DNA of 64,000 bases from an uncultured cyanobacterium (GTDB taxonomy: Bacteria; Cyanobacteriota; Cyanobacteriia; Cyanobacteriales; Nostocaceae). A program made the translations under genes and the position numbers. The stretch covers positions 1 to 64,000 of the forward strand of contig CAINGU010000086.1 in the NCBI GenBank assembly GCA_903848645.1, given 5' to 3'. Below the pieces are notes generated by a model. It was not told where the DNA came from, made no database searches, and worked only from the letters and a program-made list of their open reading frames with translations. This document shows positions 28,808 through 37,693 of this stretch, one piece after another. The first letter of the stretch is position 1; every line of letters starts with the position of its first letter.

Positions 28808-28939
28808 ATTAGGAGTCAGGAGTCGAGAATAGAAAAAATACATCCTGCTCATCCTTGAATCCTGGACATCCTGATAGCGTTCACGTAGTGTGCCGAAGGC
28901 ATAACGTGGCGTTAGCCATTTCTGACATATTACCTATTG

Positions 28940-29854
28940 TTAAGATTTACTCTTTTGAGCTTCCTTCTGGGCTGCCTCACTAAACTTTTTATACAACTTA
29001 GTTCTAATCTGTGCTTCTTGATAGCGGCTATGGCTGGGGGCAACCTGACTCATTAAATCAGAAGCCCGTTGCCAAGTAGCAGCTAATTCTAACCACTGAG
29101 TTGAAGTTATCGCTGTTTTACCCGCCGTAGTAGCTTGGTTAGCCAATCGCACAGACGCGACAAAAGGATCATCAGATGGAGCGGAAAAACTTTGGCTACT
29201 AGGACGATTTGACAATTCTGGTTGTCCCTGGTTAGCTGTTTGCGAAGATGGAGAACCTGTGAATGGTAAAAGATTTTTCAATGTATTGCCGAACCTAGCA
29301 TCAAGCAGCCAAGCTAGTAAAATTACTGAAGATAAACCAGAAACCGTCATGACTAAAGTTTTGACGGAAATTTTGCCTTGATCTGGATTCTTGAGTAAAG
29401 ATTGGGGTTGCGCTAAAATAGGTCTTCTTGATTTAGTAGCAGCTTCAGTGAAATCGGAAATTAACCGCTTAAACAAATTTGGTTGGGATAGGATAATTTC
29501 CTGTGACCATAGTAATTGATTTTCAGAATCACGTTGAATTTCATCCAACCATAGTAGTTGTTCTTCTCGAACAATTCGACTATTAATATTAACCCGGCGA
29601 ATATGACGCGGTGCAAGTGAGTCCAAAATTTGTTGGATTTTTGGGACTAAGGTAGTTTGCTCCAATTCCTCTACCGTAGCCGCTTCACACAAAAGTTGTA
29701 ACACACCACCCGCAAAAACGGCTCTAGTTCTGACACCAGACATAACTAGCTTTTCATTTAATACTTGAATAATCGCGGCTACGCTGCCCTGGTGAGCTTG
29801 CCAAGCGATATCATTTATTCGATCTACCATTTGATATTTAGTGATAGCTCTCAC
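28940..29854 (-). CDS. Conserved cyanobacterial protein with one membrane helix and a C-terminal helical repeat
   Basis: The 304-residue product starts at GTG; an ATG eight codons in (MVDRINDIAWQAHQGS) is equally likely. The first 120 residues form a compact cytoplasmic domain (VAAIIQVLNEKLVMSGVRTRAVFAGG, RRVNINSRIVREEQLLWLDEI). A single membrane helix follows (VMTVSGLSSVILLAWLL, about residue 170-185), then a serine-rich linker and a repeat with W-x2-A-x3-W-x2-A (WLELAATWQRASDLMSQV) ending in RYQEAQ. The repeat matches the ones in the proteins at 13.3 and 55.6 kb. Function unknown. Confidence 0.7.
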   Translation of the reverse strand: MRAITKYQMVDRINDIAWQAHQGSVAAIIQVLNEKLVMSGVRTRAVFAGGVLQLLCEAATVEELEQTTLVPKIQQILDSLAPRHIRRVNINSRIVREEQLLWLDEIQRDSENQLLWSQEIILSQPNLFKRLISDFTEAATKSRRPILAQPQSLLKNPDQGKISVKTLVMTVSGLSSVILLAWLLDARFGNTLKNLLPFTGSPSSQTANQGQPELSNRPSSQSFSAPSDDPFVASVRLANQATTAGKTAITSTQWLELAATWQRASDLMSQVAPSHSRYQEAQIRTKLYKKFSEAAQKEAQKSKS

Positions 29855-30198
29855 ACCCTGACCTGTGAACTAACTTTAGCTCATAACCCAAGTTACTAGT
29901 TATCTAAATTTAGGCATAGAAAAAGGTAATTGGTACAAATTCTTGCCTCTTGTCTCTTACCTCTTGCCTTTTTTTAACTAGCAACTTAGGTTAATATACA
30001 TTTAACTTGGATAAATCAATTATATGTAAGTCTTTTAGAATAGGCATCTTCACCGCCCTAATTCTCTAACTCAAAATCTTAAAAGCCCATTAACAGACTT
30101 TAGCTATGAGTTTCCATACTTCAGTTTTGGGCGGTTTATGCAGAAATAATTCAGATACAGCCGGGAATAGGGAAAGTTATAGAGGTGTAAAAGAAACC
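29855..30198. other. Intergenic region between two minus-strand genes
   Basis: I see no supported gene or structured RNA. A 44-codon plus-strand frame from 30106 overlaps the end of the hydrolase gene and has no recognisable product. Confidence 0.4.
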
Positions 30199-31332
30199 TC
30201 AATTGTAAGTTTGAGCAACTCTATATTCGATTTGCTCTAGTGCGAATTGCCACACTTGATATCCTGCTGAGGATAAATGTAATCCATCTGTAGTTAATTC
30301 AGGACGCAAGTTACCATCAATATCCGTAAACCAATTGTGAATATTCAGATAATTAGCTCCTTGCTTTTGGGCAATAACAGCAAGTTGGGTGTTAATGTGA
30401 CGAATACGACTATTAGGGATTTTCCCAGAGCGCACAGGTAAAATAGATTGGACAATAATCTGACTTTTGGGATGACTCTGACGTAAGCTGTGAATAATCC
30501 GCGAGGAATTCACCAAAATTGATTGGTCAGTAGCACCCTTACGTAAATCATTAATCCCAATCATTAAATAAATTACATCAGGTCTGGTGGCCGAAAATGC
30601 CGACAATCTTTTAAATACTCCCTCGGAAGTATCTCCAGATATGCCTTGATTTAGCCATAATTTACCCGCAGGGAGTTTGTCTTTAGGAAACCATAAACTT
30701 AAAGAATCACCTACCAAAATACTTAAACGATTTGTACCTTGGCCTTTGGTAATGGCTTTAGCTTCCATAGCTAATAGGCTTTTCCAATCTTGATAAGTGA
30801 GTTTAGATGCTTTTTCTGCCTCCCAGGATGATTCTACATTCTCATCATTATTGGTACGTGTATAGATTTGACCCGTTCTGAGTGACGCTAATCTTTGCTG
30901 GTAAAGTTGACTACCAGAAGCTGGTGATTTAGTTTTAGTTGTTTGGGAATTGAAGTTAAACGATGATTTTGCCGGTGCTGATAACCCATTCTGTCTAAAT
31001 TCTGATAGCAGAATCCCCAGACTGGGCAGCTTTTTCCCGATAGTTGACAATTTTTCGGTTGAGGACAAAGTTTGTCCACTAAATTCTGGTAATGATTTAT
31101 CAATCTTGGAAATACTTTTTCCTGCTGCTGTGGACTTTTCAGCTTGACTGCTAAATTCAGGGACAGCAATTTCATGGGGGGAGATTTTTTCGCTGTCCTT
31201 AGACTGGAAACCCTGTGCTAAATCGAATAAGGATAGAGAATCTTCAGGAAGAGTCGGTATCTGGGGAAGTGCTGATGTTGGTAGGACTAATCCTGTTAAT
31301 AAGCTTGCGGCCAAGAGATAAGGTTCACTCAT
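30199..31332 (-). CDS. SGNH/GDSL-type secreted hydrolase
   Basis: The product (377 residues from MSEPYLLAASLLTGLVLP) has an N-terminal signal-like hydrophobic segment and a serine- and lysine-rich linker of about 150 residues. The SGNH domain follows: block I LVGDSLSLWF (nucleophile Ser), block II NQGISGD, block III MIGINDLRKG and block V DGLHLSSAGY with the catalytic D and H. Such enzymes cleave esters on lipids or polysaccharides. The linker is low in complexity. A start 12 codons upstream is possible; I prefer the one that gives the signal peptide directly. Confidence 0.88.
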   Translation of the reverse strand: MSEPYLLAASLLTGLVLPTSALPQIPTLPEDSLSLFDLAQGFQSKDSEKISPHEIAVPEFSSQAEKSTAAGKSISKIDKSLPEFSGQTLSSTEKLSTIGKKLPSLGILLSEFRQNGLSAPAKSSFNFNSQTTKTKSPASGSQLYQQRLASLRTGQIYTRTNNDENVESSWEAEKASKLTYQDWKSLLAMEAKAITKGQGTNRLSILVGDSLSLWFPKDKLPAGKLWLNQGISGDTSEGVFKRLSAFSATRPDVIYLMIGINDLRKGATDQSILVNSSRIIHSLRQSHPKSQIIVQSILPVRSGKIPNSRIRHINTQLAVIAQKQGANYLNIHNWFTDIDGNLRPELTTDGLHLSSAGYQVWQFALEQIEYRVAQTYN

Positions 31333-32129
31333 CGTTGTTTTGTTCCTTTGTTCCTTGTGCGTATTCACTGCTTTTTCTTATGACAGCCTTAACTCAGTGA
31401 ATTCAGGAAGATTTCAATTTCTCTTGGTGTTGCTACTTCACAATATTTAACTTTGTTAAGTAATGTAACGAATTCAGATCACCCTAGCTGTTAGCGATTC
31501 TCTCCGGTCAGGATTAATAGATACTAAATTTTGGCAATTTTAATCTTTAAAGGCTTGCTAGATCAGCTTTACAGCTTTCTATCTGTTTATCTATCACCAT
31601 CATCTTTCAACTTCCTATCCTTTTGTCATCTACTCAATTTTAGATTTCATACTTTTGATAGATGACAAATTTGAGTTAGTTGTGAAATAAGCTATAAGAA
31701 AAATTAATCAATTATTATATCAGTATAAATATTTGTTGAAAAAAATATAATCAAAAAGAGCTAAAAGCTTTAATTCATAATGATTGTACTACATATTATT
31801 TTTTCTAGGTACATACGTTTATTTCTACATACTGATTTAAATATTTTCTTATTAAGACAAAGAAAAAATGCGTAATTTGTCTATGCAAAATTTGTAACAC
31901 AGGTGTGTATAGCAAAATAAGTAAATCCTTAAAATGCTTGCTACAAAAGAGTTATACCCGTCTTCAAAAAGTTAGATTTGCAGAATTCCTGAGTTCGCTT
32001 GCTATTTATAATCTGGATTAGACATATAAAGATTTATCAAAATAAAAGCAGATCAGTTCTCGGAATGTAGAATAACTTCGCAAAAAGTGCTAGGATTTAT
32101 CCGAAGTCATTAATGTTCCTTTTTATTCC
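31333..32129. other. Long AT-rich intergenic region
   Basis: About 800 bp between the hydrolase and a small gene. I find no gene, array or strong hairpin. It must contain the hydrolase promoter and possibly that of the 64-codon gene. Confidence 0.5.
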
Positions 32130-32324
32130 GTGGCTAGAGCTAGTACAGCAATCGGTGTATCTCCCATCATTAAGGAGACTGTGCAAAAACAGGCACATTC
32201 AACTCGCTTAACCTTGAAAGAGGTTATTCTCATGGGAATGTTGGCAATTGACAAGTTAGATGATCAAAGTTGCCAAGAATTGGCAGATCAAGTTCATCAA
32301 ATGCAGGTTAATGGTGAAATCTAA
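32130..32324 (+). CDS. Small hypothetical protein (possible ribbon-helix-helix type)
   Basis: The 64-residue product starts at GTG without an evident ribosome binding site. It has an S-P-I-I-K-E-T-V-Q-K-Q-A helix, then a short turn with TRLTLKEVILMGMLAIDKL and an acidic tail. Short proteins with a T-LKEV segment of this kind are often DNA-binding antitoxin-like folds, but I cannot assign a family. It stands alone, with no toxin-like partner nearby. Confidence 0.45.
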   Translation: MARASTAIGVSPIIKETVQKQAHSTRLTLKEVILMGMLAIDKLDDQSCQELADQVHQMQVNGEI

Positions 32325-32530
32325 AACTGTTGGCAAGAGTCTAAAAATTCAATGTCTCAAGCCTCCAGTTCCCAAGCTAAAAGATGGCAAGGGTGGTAGT
32401 TTGATTTATCAAATCTCTACTCTTGACTAAAACTATAGCAATTTCCCATTAAATGGTTCTCATTCAGTTTCAAACTTAACCAGCGGTGTTGCTGAAAATT
32501 AGCAACAAACCCCGTTGTGTTAGAAGCAGC

Positions 32531-32557
32531 GAAGGGATCTAATTTTAGATCCCCTTC
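32531..32557 (+). repeat. Inverted repeat 1 (GAAGGGATCTA ... TAGATCCCCTTC)
   Basis: Two arms of 11 to 12 bases pair with a single bulge and a 4-nt AT loop. Confidence 0.7.
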
Positions 32558-32624
32558 ATCTCGCAAAAACTTAATAAAAAAACTCAGCGAAAGCTTGAGA
32601 AAACGTGCTAGATGCGGTTTAATT

Positions 32625-32656
32625 ATTGCTTATTTATAGCGGTGTAAATAAGCAAT
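32625..32656 (+). repeat. Inverted repeat 2 (12-bp perfect stem)
   Basis: ATTGCTTATTTA and its exact complement are separated by 8 nt (TAGCGGTG). Confidence 0.75.
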
Positions 32657-32759
32657 ATTAGCCCCGATATTGGCAGTTTCCAGTAAATCTGGCGGAATTG
32701 CCCCTGATTGTTCTTTGGGAATTAATCAGAAATATCATATCCAGTTCGTAAAATGTTTT

Positions 32760-32808
32760 AGCCTTATAGCCATTTTTGAGTAGTTTTGCATACTCTGGCT
32801 ATAAGGCT
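32760..32808 (+). terminator. Nested hairpin followed by T-rich tract (candidate terminator or ncRNA 3' end)
   Basis: An outer 12-bp stem AGCCTTATAGCC/GGCTATAAGGCT encloses a second stem GAGTA/TACTC. TTAATATTTTT follows. On the plus strand this looks like a strong transcription end, although no plus-strand gene is close upstream other than the small one at 32130. Confidence 0.55.
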
Positions 32809-32893
32809 TTAATATTTTTCAGAAGTATTCTCACTCGGTAACTCCTGACTGCTTACATTTAGTGTGACTGGTTGTGAGTTTAAAAATAAAAAT

Positions 32894-33619
32894 TTAAAAT
32901 AATGCCATGATTGCAGCGGGAGAACCAGAACCTCCTCTTAATCTGAGAATCCCAATAATTAAGGTAGTTCCTTGGGGTGGTAACTGATCTAAATTCGTGA
33001 GATTTTCGATCACAATTAGCGATCGCTCCAACAGCAACCGATTAATAGTAAAATTAGTATCTTGCCCAGAATCTACACCATGAGTATCAATGCCCACTCC
33101 GGCAATGTGCCTATGTGTAATTAAAAACTCAGTTACATCATAGCTAAAACCGGGAAAGTGCATTTTTCCATGTTTATCTTGGTTAAAAAACGTCTTTTGA
33201 TTTAACCATTTTTCTTGCCAACCAGTATATAGTATCACTAAACTACCTGGGGGAATTTCCCCAAATTCAGTTTCCCAAGTTTGGATATCCCTAATAGTCA
33301 AGACATAATCAGCATTCACTGCCGCTTGTTTGCAAATATTGATAACTATAGCAGATAATATTAATGATGATGCTGGATATTGGTCAATACTTGTACCGTT
33401 ACTATAAAAACTATTGGGGGCATTAATATGAGTAGCACTATGTTCTCCCAAAGCAAAGCGTCGTAAGTAATAACCATCATCTTGGATTTCTGCAACACTG
33501 GTAAATTCTACGGGCGGATCACCTATCCATGTAGGTATACTTATATCAATCCGATGGCTGAGATGAATAACGCGAGAGTAACTAATATTACTTGATTGTT
33601 GGGGATTTTTGCTGGTCAA
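32894..33619 (-). CDS. Cyclase family protein (kynurenine-formamidase-like)
   Basis: The 241-residue protein belongs to the cyclase/KynB-like metal hydrolase family. Visible features are the N-terminal VIHLSHRIDISIPTWIGDPP, the metal-binding H-x-A-T-H-I-N-A-P (EHSATHINAPNSF; the family norm is H-x-G-T-H-x-D-A-P), and GVGIDTHGVDSGQD. The Gly-to-Ala and Asp-to-Asn changes in the metal motif are notable. A TTG start with AGGA upstream is proposed. The substrate is unknown; no tryptophan-catabolism genes are nearby. Confidence 0.85.
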   Translation of the reverse strand: MTSKNPQQSSNISYSRVIHLSHRIDISIPTWIGDPPVEFTSVAEIQDDGYYLRRFALGEHSATHINAPNSFYSNGTSIDQYPASSLILSAIVINICKQAAVNADYVLTIRDIQTWETEFGEIPPGSLVILYTGWQEKWLNQKTFFNQDKHGKMHFPGFSYDVTEFLITHRHIAGVGIDTHGVDSGQDTNFTINRLLLERSLIVIENLTNLDQLPPQGTTLIIGILRLRGGSGSPAAIMALF

Positions 33620-33656
33620 AGAATTTATTCCTAAGTTTAGGACATTTTAACAAATA

Positions 33657-33700
33657 ATCCCCCAAGCCTTTTCACTTCAAGGTAATTGGGGGGATTTTTA
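33657..33700 (-). terminator. Hairpin terminator for the minus-strand gene at 33832
   Basis: AATCCCCCAAGCCTT and its near-complement AAGG...TTGGGGGGATT form a long stem. On the minus strand it lies about 130 bp after the stop codon and runs into ATTATTTGTT. On the plus strand it is followed by TTTTT, so it may act in both directions. Confidence 0.5.
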
Positions 33701-33831
33701 ATGTTGCAGCAAAAAGTGAATTTAATCTCAGTGAACAGCAAAAAAATTAAGATTTGAATAAGGAAAAGTTAATTTTACATAAACTTTCTAAAAATCGTGA
33801 ATAGGACAAACCGGATGCATATAACTTCTAT

Positions 33832-34245
33832 TTATCCGGGGAATCTGTAAATAATTCCTTCTTGATCACTTGTTTCAAAACTCGCATTTAGTTGTTTGGC
33901 TTTTTCGTCTAAATATAGTTTGGCTTCTTCTATGGATATTTGAGCAGATAAAGCAAATTTTGGCACTGTAATTGCTCCTGCTTCCTGTTGTAATAAGCGC
34001 AAAAATAGTTGTTCTTTAGCTAAATTTAATTCTTTAAGTTGCTTTTTGTGTTGTTGACGTAAACTCCAGAAAATCCATGTTCCTATAGCTGTTGATGGTA
34101 AACCAAATATAACTATGGCTGCTAATGAATCTTCTTTATATTTGCTGGTCTTTTTAGAATCAATTAAGTCTAGAGTTCCTAATAAGAGGATAGCTAGACC
34201 GATTGTGAGAAATGAACCTGCTAATATTTTTTTCAATGTTTTCAT
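33832..34245 (-). CDS. Hypothetical two-helix membrane protein with cytoplasmic helical tail
   Basis: The 137-residue product has two hydrophobic helices (ILAGSFLTIGLAILLLGTL and LAAIVIFGLPSTAIGTWIFW). A cytoplasmic region follows that looks like a small winged-helix or coiled domain: QQHKKQLKELNLAKEQLFLRLLQQEAG, then ALSAQISIEEAKLYLDEKAKQL and IIYRFPG. The tail resembles the 'helical start of a HTH' seen in cyanobacterial proteins of unknown role. A hairpin downstream may end its transcript. Confidence 0.65.
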   Translation of the reverse strand: MKTLKKILAGSFLTIGLAILLLGTLDLIDSKKTSKYKEDSLAAIVIFGLPSTAIGTWIFWSLRQQHKKQLKELNLAKEQLFLRLLQQEAGAITVPKFALSAQISIEEAKLYLDEKAKQLNASFETSDQEGIIYRFPG

Positions 34246-34490
34246 GGATTTTTTTTAAAGTTTTTAGTTTGCAAATATTTAGGACTACTATATACTACTT
34301 GTACACAATGTGAAAATACACAGACCAATAGGATTTTAGGTATTCGATTTTTACCAATTTTTGGAGAAATGTAAAGTTTTGTAAAATATTAGGTAACTTC
34401 TCGTAATTCAATTGAGAAACAAAGGAACGGATACTTCCAATCACTGTTGTTAAATCCAAAATCCTCCACTTTATCGGCAAAAAACCAAGT

Positions 34491-35750
34491 ATGAGTAAAT
34501 TTACACTGAAAAAATACAAATCATGGCAACAGATTCCCTTAGCAGTACAAATTGTAATTTCTATCATTTTGGCAGTAAGTGTGGGGACTTTACTGGGTGG
34601 ACAAGCCGCAAATAATCCTGATTTAATCAATCACCTAGCTACCCCCTGTAACTTAATCCTCAAAGCTTTACGGGCATTAGCAACACCATTGATTATGTTA
34701 GCGGTACTACACGCATTTCTTACTGCTGATATTCCCGGTAGATCCGGCCGCCGTTTAGCAACACTGCTCATCACCAATACGACTGTAGCCATCTTGATTG
34801 GTCTTTTTGTCGCCAATGTATTAAAACCCGGTTCATGGGGTGGTATTGCGGCTCCAGTCAGCACTGAGGCATCAACTAAGACGCTTGATCCTTGGGGACT
34901 AATTCAAGATATTGTTCCTGATTCTATCCTCAAACCTTTAGTTGATAACAACGTCATTCAACTGATTTTTGTTGCTTTAGCTTTTGGGGTAGTTTTGCGG
35001 GCTTTGAAAGCACAGCAGATATCTGAAGGTAAAACAGATTACCAAGCGATTGAGAGAGTAATTTCAATATTATTTGAAGCTGTGATTCGTATTCTGCATT
35101 GGATTATTGCTTTAGTGCCGTTGGCAGTTTTTGGCATCGTAGCTAAAACCGTTGCCCTTCAAGGTTTTGCACCATTTAAAGCTTTAGGTGCGTTTATTGT
35201 GTCCGTGCTATTAGCTTTGTGTTTACAAGCTTGTTATTATTTGTTGCGGGTGAAATTTGGTTCTTGGGTAAAGCCAATTCACTTTTTACGTGGGGGTTCG
35301 GAAGCTTTGTTAACGGCTTTTTCTACGGCTTCTTCCACAGCCACAACACCAATTACTTTTGAGGCTTTGCTACAAAAAATTGGGTTACGAGAATCTTCTG
35401 CTTCTCTAGGGGCGTTAGTGGGGAGTAATTTTAATAATGATGGGACGGCTTTGTATGAGGCTATGTCAGCATTATTTATTGCCCAAGTGTTGAATTTACA
35501 TCTTTCTTTGCCACAACAGTTAATTGTGATCCTGACATCTATTTTTGCTTCTGTTGGTGCAGCAGGTATCCCAGAAGCGGGTTTGGTGACGATGACTCTT
35601 GTATTTACTTCCGTGGGTTTGCCTACTCAATATATTGCTTTGTTGGTGACTGTAGACTGGTTTCTTGATCGTTGTCGCACTGCTATTAATGTGATGGGTG
35701 ATATGACTGTTGCTTGTTTACTTGATGGTAAGCAGCGTCGGGTTGAGTAG
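34491..35750 (+). CDS. Dicarboxylate/amino acid:cation symporter (SDF/DAACS family)
   Basis: The 419-residue multi-helix membrane protein has the hallmarks of GltP/DctA transporters: NLILKALRALATPLIMLAVLHAF, the serine-rich reentrant loop TAFSTASSTATTPIT, and the substrate/Na site GSNFNNDGTALYEA (family norm NMDGTA). The second reentrant loop SVGAAGIPEAG and the segment DWFLDRCRTAINVMGD follow. Probable substrates are C4-dicarboxylates or glutamate/aspartate, driven by H+ or Na+. The middle region PWGLIQDIVPDSILKPLVDNN is typical. It is monocistronic. Confidence 0.93.
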   Translation: MSKFTLKKYKSWQQIPLAVQIVISIILAVSVGTLLGGQAANNPDLINHLATPCNLILKALRALATPLIMLAVLHAFLTADIPGRSGRRLATLLITNTTVAILIGLFVANVLKPGSWGGIAAPVSTEASTKTLDPWGLIQDIVPDSILKPLVDNNVIQLIFVALAFGVVLRALKAQQISEGKTDYQAIERVISILFEAVIRILHWIIALVPLAVFGIVAKTVALQGFAPFKALGAFIVSVLLALCLQACYYLLRVKFGSWVKPIHFLRGGSEALLTAFSTASSTATTPITFEALLQKIGLRESSASLGALVGSNFNNDGTALYEAMSALFIAQVLNLHLSLPQQLIVILTSIFASVGAAGIPEAGLVTMTLVFTSVGLPTQYIALLVTVDWFLDRCRTAINVMGDMTVACLLDGKQRRVE

Positions 35751-35782
35751 TTAAACAATATTATGGAAGGCAGAGCCTTCTG

Positions 35783-35840
35783 GAATTCATTCCCATACAG
35801 AGTATGGGAACGAGAATCCCCGTTTCTTTAGACCGGGGAG
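35783..35840 (+). repeat. Dispersed inverted repeat (ATTCCCATAC/GTATGGGAA) and adjacent hairpin
   Basis: GAATTCATTCCCATAC pairs with GTATGGGAACGAG. A second hairpin CCCCG...CCGGGG follows (35818-35838) and could serve as a terminator of the symporter gene. A related copy of the first element lies at 36423-36454. Confidence 0.7.
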
Positions 35841-35898
35841 TGTCAATTAGTAATACTGTCGAGAATAAACCCAAACGAAAAAAATGATAGTATAAACC

Positions 35899-36191
35899 AT
35901 GAAAGTTTCTGAAATTATCAAAATATTAGAAGCAGATGGATGGCATTTATCGAGAACGAAGGGAAGTCATCGTCAATATAAACACCTGAGTAAACTTGGA
36001 ACAGTTACCGTTCCTGGTAAGCTGATGTGCAGCTAAATTGTATAACACGAAAACGTAAAATTATTGTAGTGCGGGCATCTTGCCCGCATCGCATATACAA
36101 ATTAAATACGCAACAGCTTAAACCTGCCAAAGATTTAGCAATTGGAACTCTAAAAAGTATTCTTAAACAAGCACAATTGGAGGAATTATAA
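35899..36191 (+). pseudogene. hicA: hicA toxin gene split by a MITE
   Basis: The first half (codons 1-40, MKVSEIIKILEADGWHLSR ... GSHRQY ... TVTVPG) is a HicA mRNA interferase N-terminus with the catalytic His in GSH. Reading then runs into the inserted element and stops at 36034-36036. After the element the frame resumes as K-P-A-K-D-L-A-I-G-T-L-K-S-I-L-K-Q-A, which is the HicA C-terminus. Removing the insert and one TA restores a continuous frame through G-K-P-A. The stop TAA (36189-36191) overlaps the hicB ATG by one base. The toxin is therefore most likely inactive. Confidence 0.9.
36018..36120. mobile_element. MITE, about 99 bp, inserted in hicA with TA duplication
   Basis: The termini AGCTGATGTGCAGCTAAATT and the complement of the right end (AGCTGTTGCGTATTTAATTT) form an imperfect terminal inverted repeat of about 25 bp. 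Both ends are flanked by TA, and excising one copy of TA plus the element restores the hicA frame. A TA target duplication points to an IS630/Tc1-mariner-type element. The centre has a palindrome GCGGGCA-TCT-TGCCCGC. It codes for nothing. Confidence 0.85.
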
Positions 36192-36403
36192 TGCGTTACG
36201 CAATTATTATTGAAAAAGCTCAAGAAAATTACTCTGCTTACGTACCTGATTTACCTGGATGTGTTAGTGTTGGTGACACAATAGAAGAAGTTAAAGAAAA
36301 TATTCAAGAAGCAATTACCTTTCACTTAGAAACATTAATAGAAGATGGATTAAAAATTCCTCAACCACAAACAGAATGTGATTATGTTGATATAGCTGCA
36401 TAA
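36191..36403 (+). CDS. hicB: HicB family antitoxin
   Basis: The 70-residue product has the short-form HicB fold: MRYAIIIEKAQENYSAYVPDLPGCVSVGDT and VKENIQEAITFHLETLIEDG. No C-terminal DNA-binding domain is present. It neutralises HicA and its start codon overlaps the hicA stop, preceded by GGAGG. With the toxin gene broken it is an orphan antitoxin, yet its own frame is intact. Confidence 0.93.
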   Translation: MRYAIIIEKAQENYSAYVPDLPGCVSVGDTIEEVKENIQEAITFHLETLIEDGLKIPQPQTECDYVDIAA

Positions 36404-36422
36404 TTTCATTATTGGTTGTAGA

Positions 36423-36454
36423 GAATTCATTCCCATCCTTTTTATGGGAATGAG
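36423..36454 (+). repeat. Dispersed inverted repeat, second copy (ATTCCCAT/ATGGGAAT)
   Basis: The sequence GAATTCATTCCCAT ... ATGGGAATGAG is related to the element at 35783, in the same orientation, on the other side of hicAB. Confidence 0.7.
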
Positions 36455-36468
36455 AAAACGAGAAAAGA

Positions 36469-36491
36469 TGGGCGCAGACCCTGCGCCCCTA
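36469..36491 (-). repeat. Dispersed GC palindrome, copy 3 of 5 (reverse orientation)
   Basis: The complement reads TAGGGGCGCAGGGTCTGCG..., one base different from the other copies. It lies next to the end of the ABC ATPase gene. Confidence 0.85.
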
Positions 36492-36503
36492 CTATTTTGA
36501 AGT

Positions 36504-37523
36504 CTATCTCATATTCTGCTTCTTTTCGGCTTTAGGATCACGATTAGCTACAGCAGCTAATTCGGCATCCATTAAGGTTTTTCCGGTGGCAGCTAGGTAA
36601 ACATCATCTAAACTAGGACGAGATTGGGCGATGCCAAAAATTGGTAAACTGGCATTATTTAACGCCTGTTGAATAGTTATTAAAACGTCATTTTGGGGGG
36701 TGACTACTAAATTTAGAGAGTTACCTTGGGCGCTGTTGATGATGATTTCTTGAACAAAAGGTAAGGCTGCTAAGAGGTTTTTGGCGGTTTCGGCTTCTTC
36801 ACTGGGGGAAAATTCGCGGATTCTTAAGGTGATGCGATCGCCTCCTACCTGATCTTTTAACTGAGATGGTGTACCATTAGCAATAACCAGTCCTCTATCT
36901 ATAATTGCCACTCTATCGGCTAAAGCGTCAACTTCTTCTAAATAATGGCTGGTAATGACTACGGTAGTTCCCGCAGCCCGCAATTGACGCAAGAAATCCC
37001 ACACCACAACCCGGCTTTCAATATCCAATCCTACCGTTGGTTCATCTAATACTAAAACATCGGGTGCATGGAGTAAACCAGCAGCCAAATCTAGCCGCTT
37101 GCGTAAACCACCGGAATAAGTGCCGGTTTTTTTATCTGCGTATTCTTGTAAACCCAGCAAATCTAAAATAGTGTTAATTCGCTGTTTAATCAGCGCACCG
37201 GGAAGATGATAAAGCGCGGCTTGTAATTGTAGTAACTCCCGGCCAGTGAGGACTTTATCCAAAGCGACTTCCTGGGCGACATAACCTAGCTTTTGCCGAG
37301 CTAATTTGGGGTGATCTAATACTGAAATGCCGGAAACTTCAATTTTGCCAGCGTCAGGGGTTGTCAGCGTACACAAAGCCCGGAGAGTGGTTGTTTTTCC
37401 TGCCCCGTTGGGTCCTAGTAAACCAAATATTTCTCCAGGTTGGACTTGAAAGGAAACATCCTGGACTGCGACTACATTACCGTAGCTTTTTTTGAGATTT
37501 TCGATGAAAACGGCGGCAGCCAT
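36504..37523 (-). CDS. ABC transporter ATP-binding protein (DrrA/CcmA-like)
   Basis: The 339-residue protein has Walker A GLLGPNGAGKTTTLRAL, Q-loop region YVAQEVALDKVLTGRE, signature YSGGLRKRLDLAAGLL, Walker B VLVLDEPTVGLD and switch His in ITSHYLEEVDALADR. The C-terminal extension of about 100 residues fits the DrrA subfamily of ABC-2 exporters for drugs, lipids or polysaccharides. No permease gene is adjacent. A compatible ABC-2 permease without its own ATPase lies at 18.7-19.8 kb, but pairing is only inferred. Confidence 0.92.
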   Translation of the reverse strand: MAAAVFIENLKKSYGNVVAVQDVSFQVQPGEIFGLLGPNGAGKTTTLRALCTLTTPDAGKIEVSGISVLDHPKLARQKLGYVAQEVALDKVLTGRELLQLQAALYHLPGALIKQRINTILDLLGLQEYADKKTGTYSGGLRKRLDLAAGLLHAPDVLVLDEPTVGLDIESRVVVWDFLRQLRAAGTTVVITSHYLEEVDALADRVAIIDRGLVIANGTPSQLKDQVGGDRITLRIREFSPSEEAETAKNLLAALPFVQEIIINSAQGNSLNLVVTPQNDVLITIQQALNNASLPIFGIAQSRPSLDDVYLAATGKTLMDAELAAVANRDPKAEKKQNMR

Positions 37524-37693
37524 AACAGCTATAATCCTTAACTATACAATTCGCAACAATCTATCTTTTATTGTACAAGTTGGGCGTTAGGTGTGATGAG
37601 TTTAATATTTCATTTTGGGATCAGATTCAGGTCTGATTGGGGAAATACCCAAAAAATGGGCATTGTTTACCGGATACTAACTAATCAAAAACA

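Larger units (their letters stand above)
32325..32893. other. Gene-free region with three consecutive hairpins
   Basis: Besides the three inverted repeats annotated separately at 32531, 32625 and 32760, no coding frame is convincing. The density of stable stems suggests a structured RNA or the remains of a mobile element. Confidence 0.5.

Noticed and set aside
30106-30240. 44-codon frame overlapping the GDSL hydrolase end
   Set aside because: Short, no ribosome binding site, antisense overlap with a real gene.
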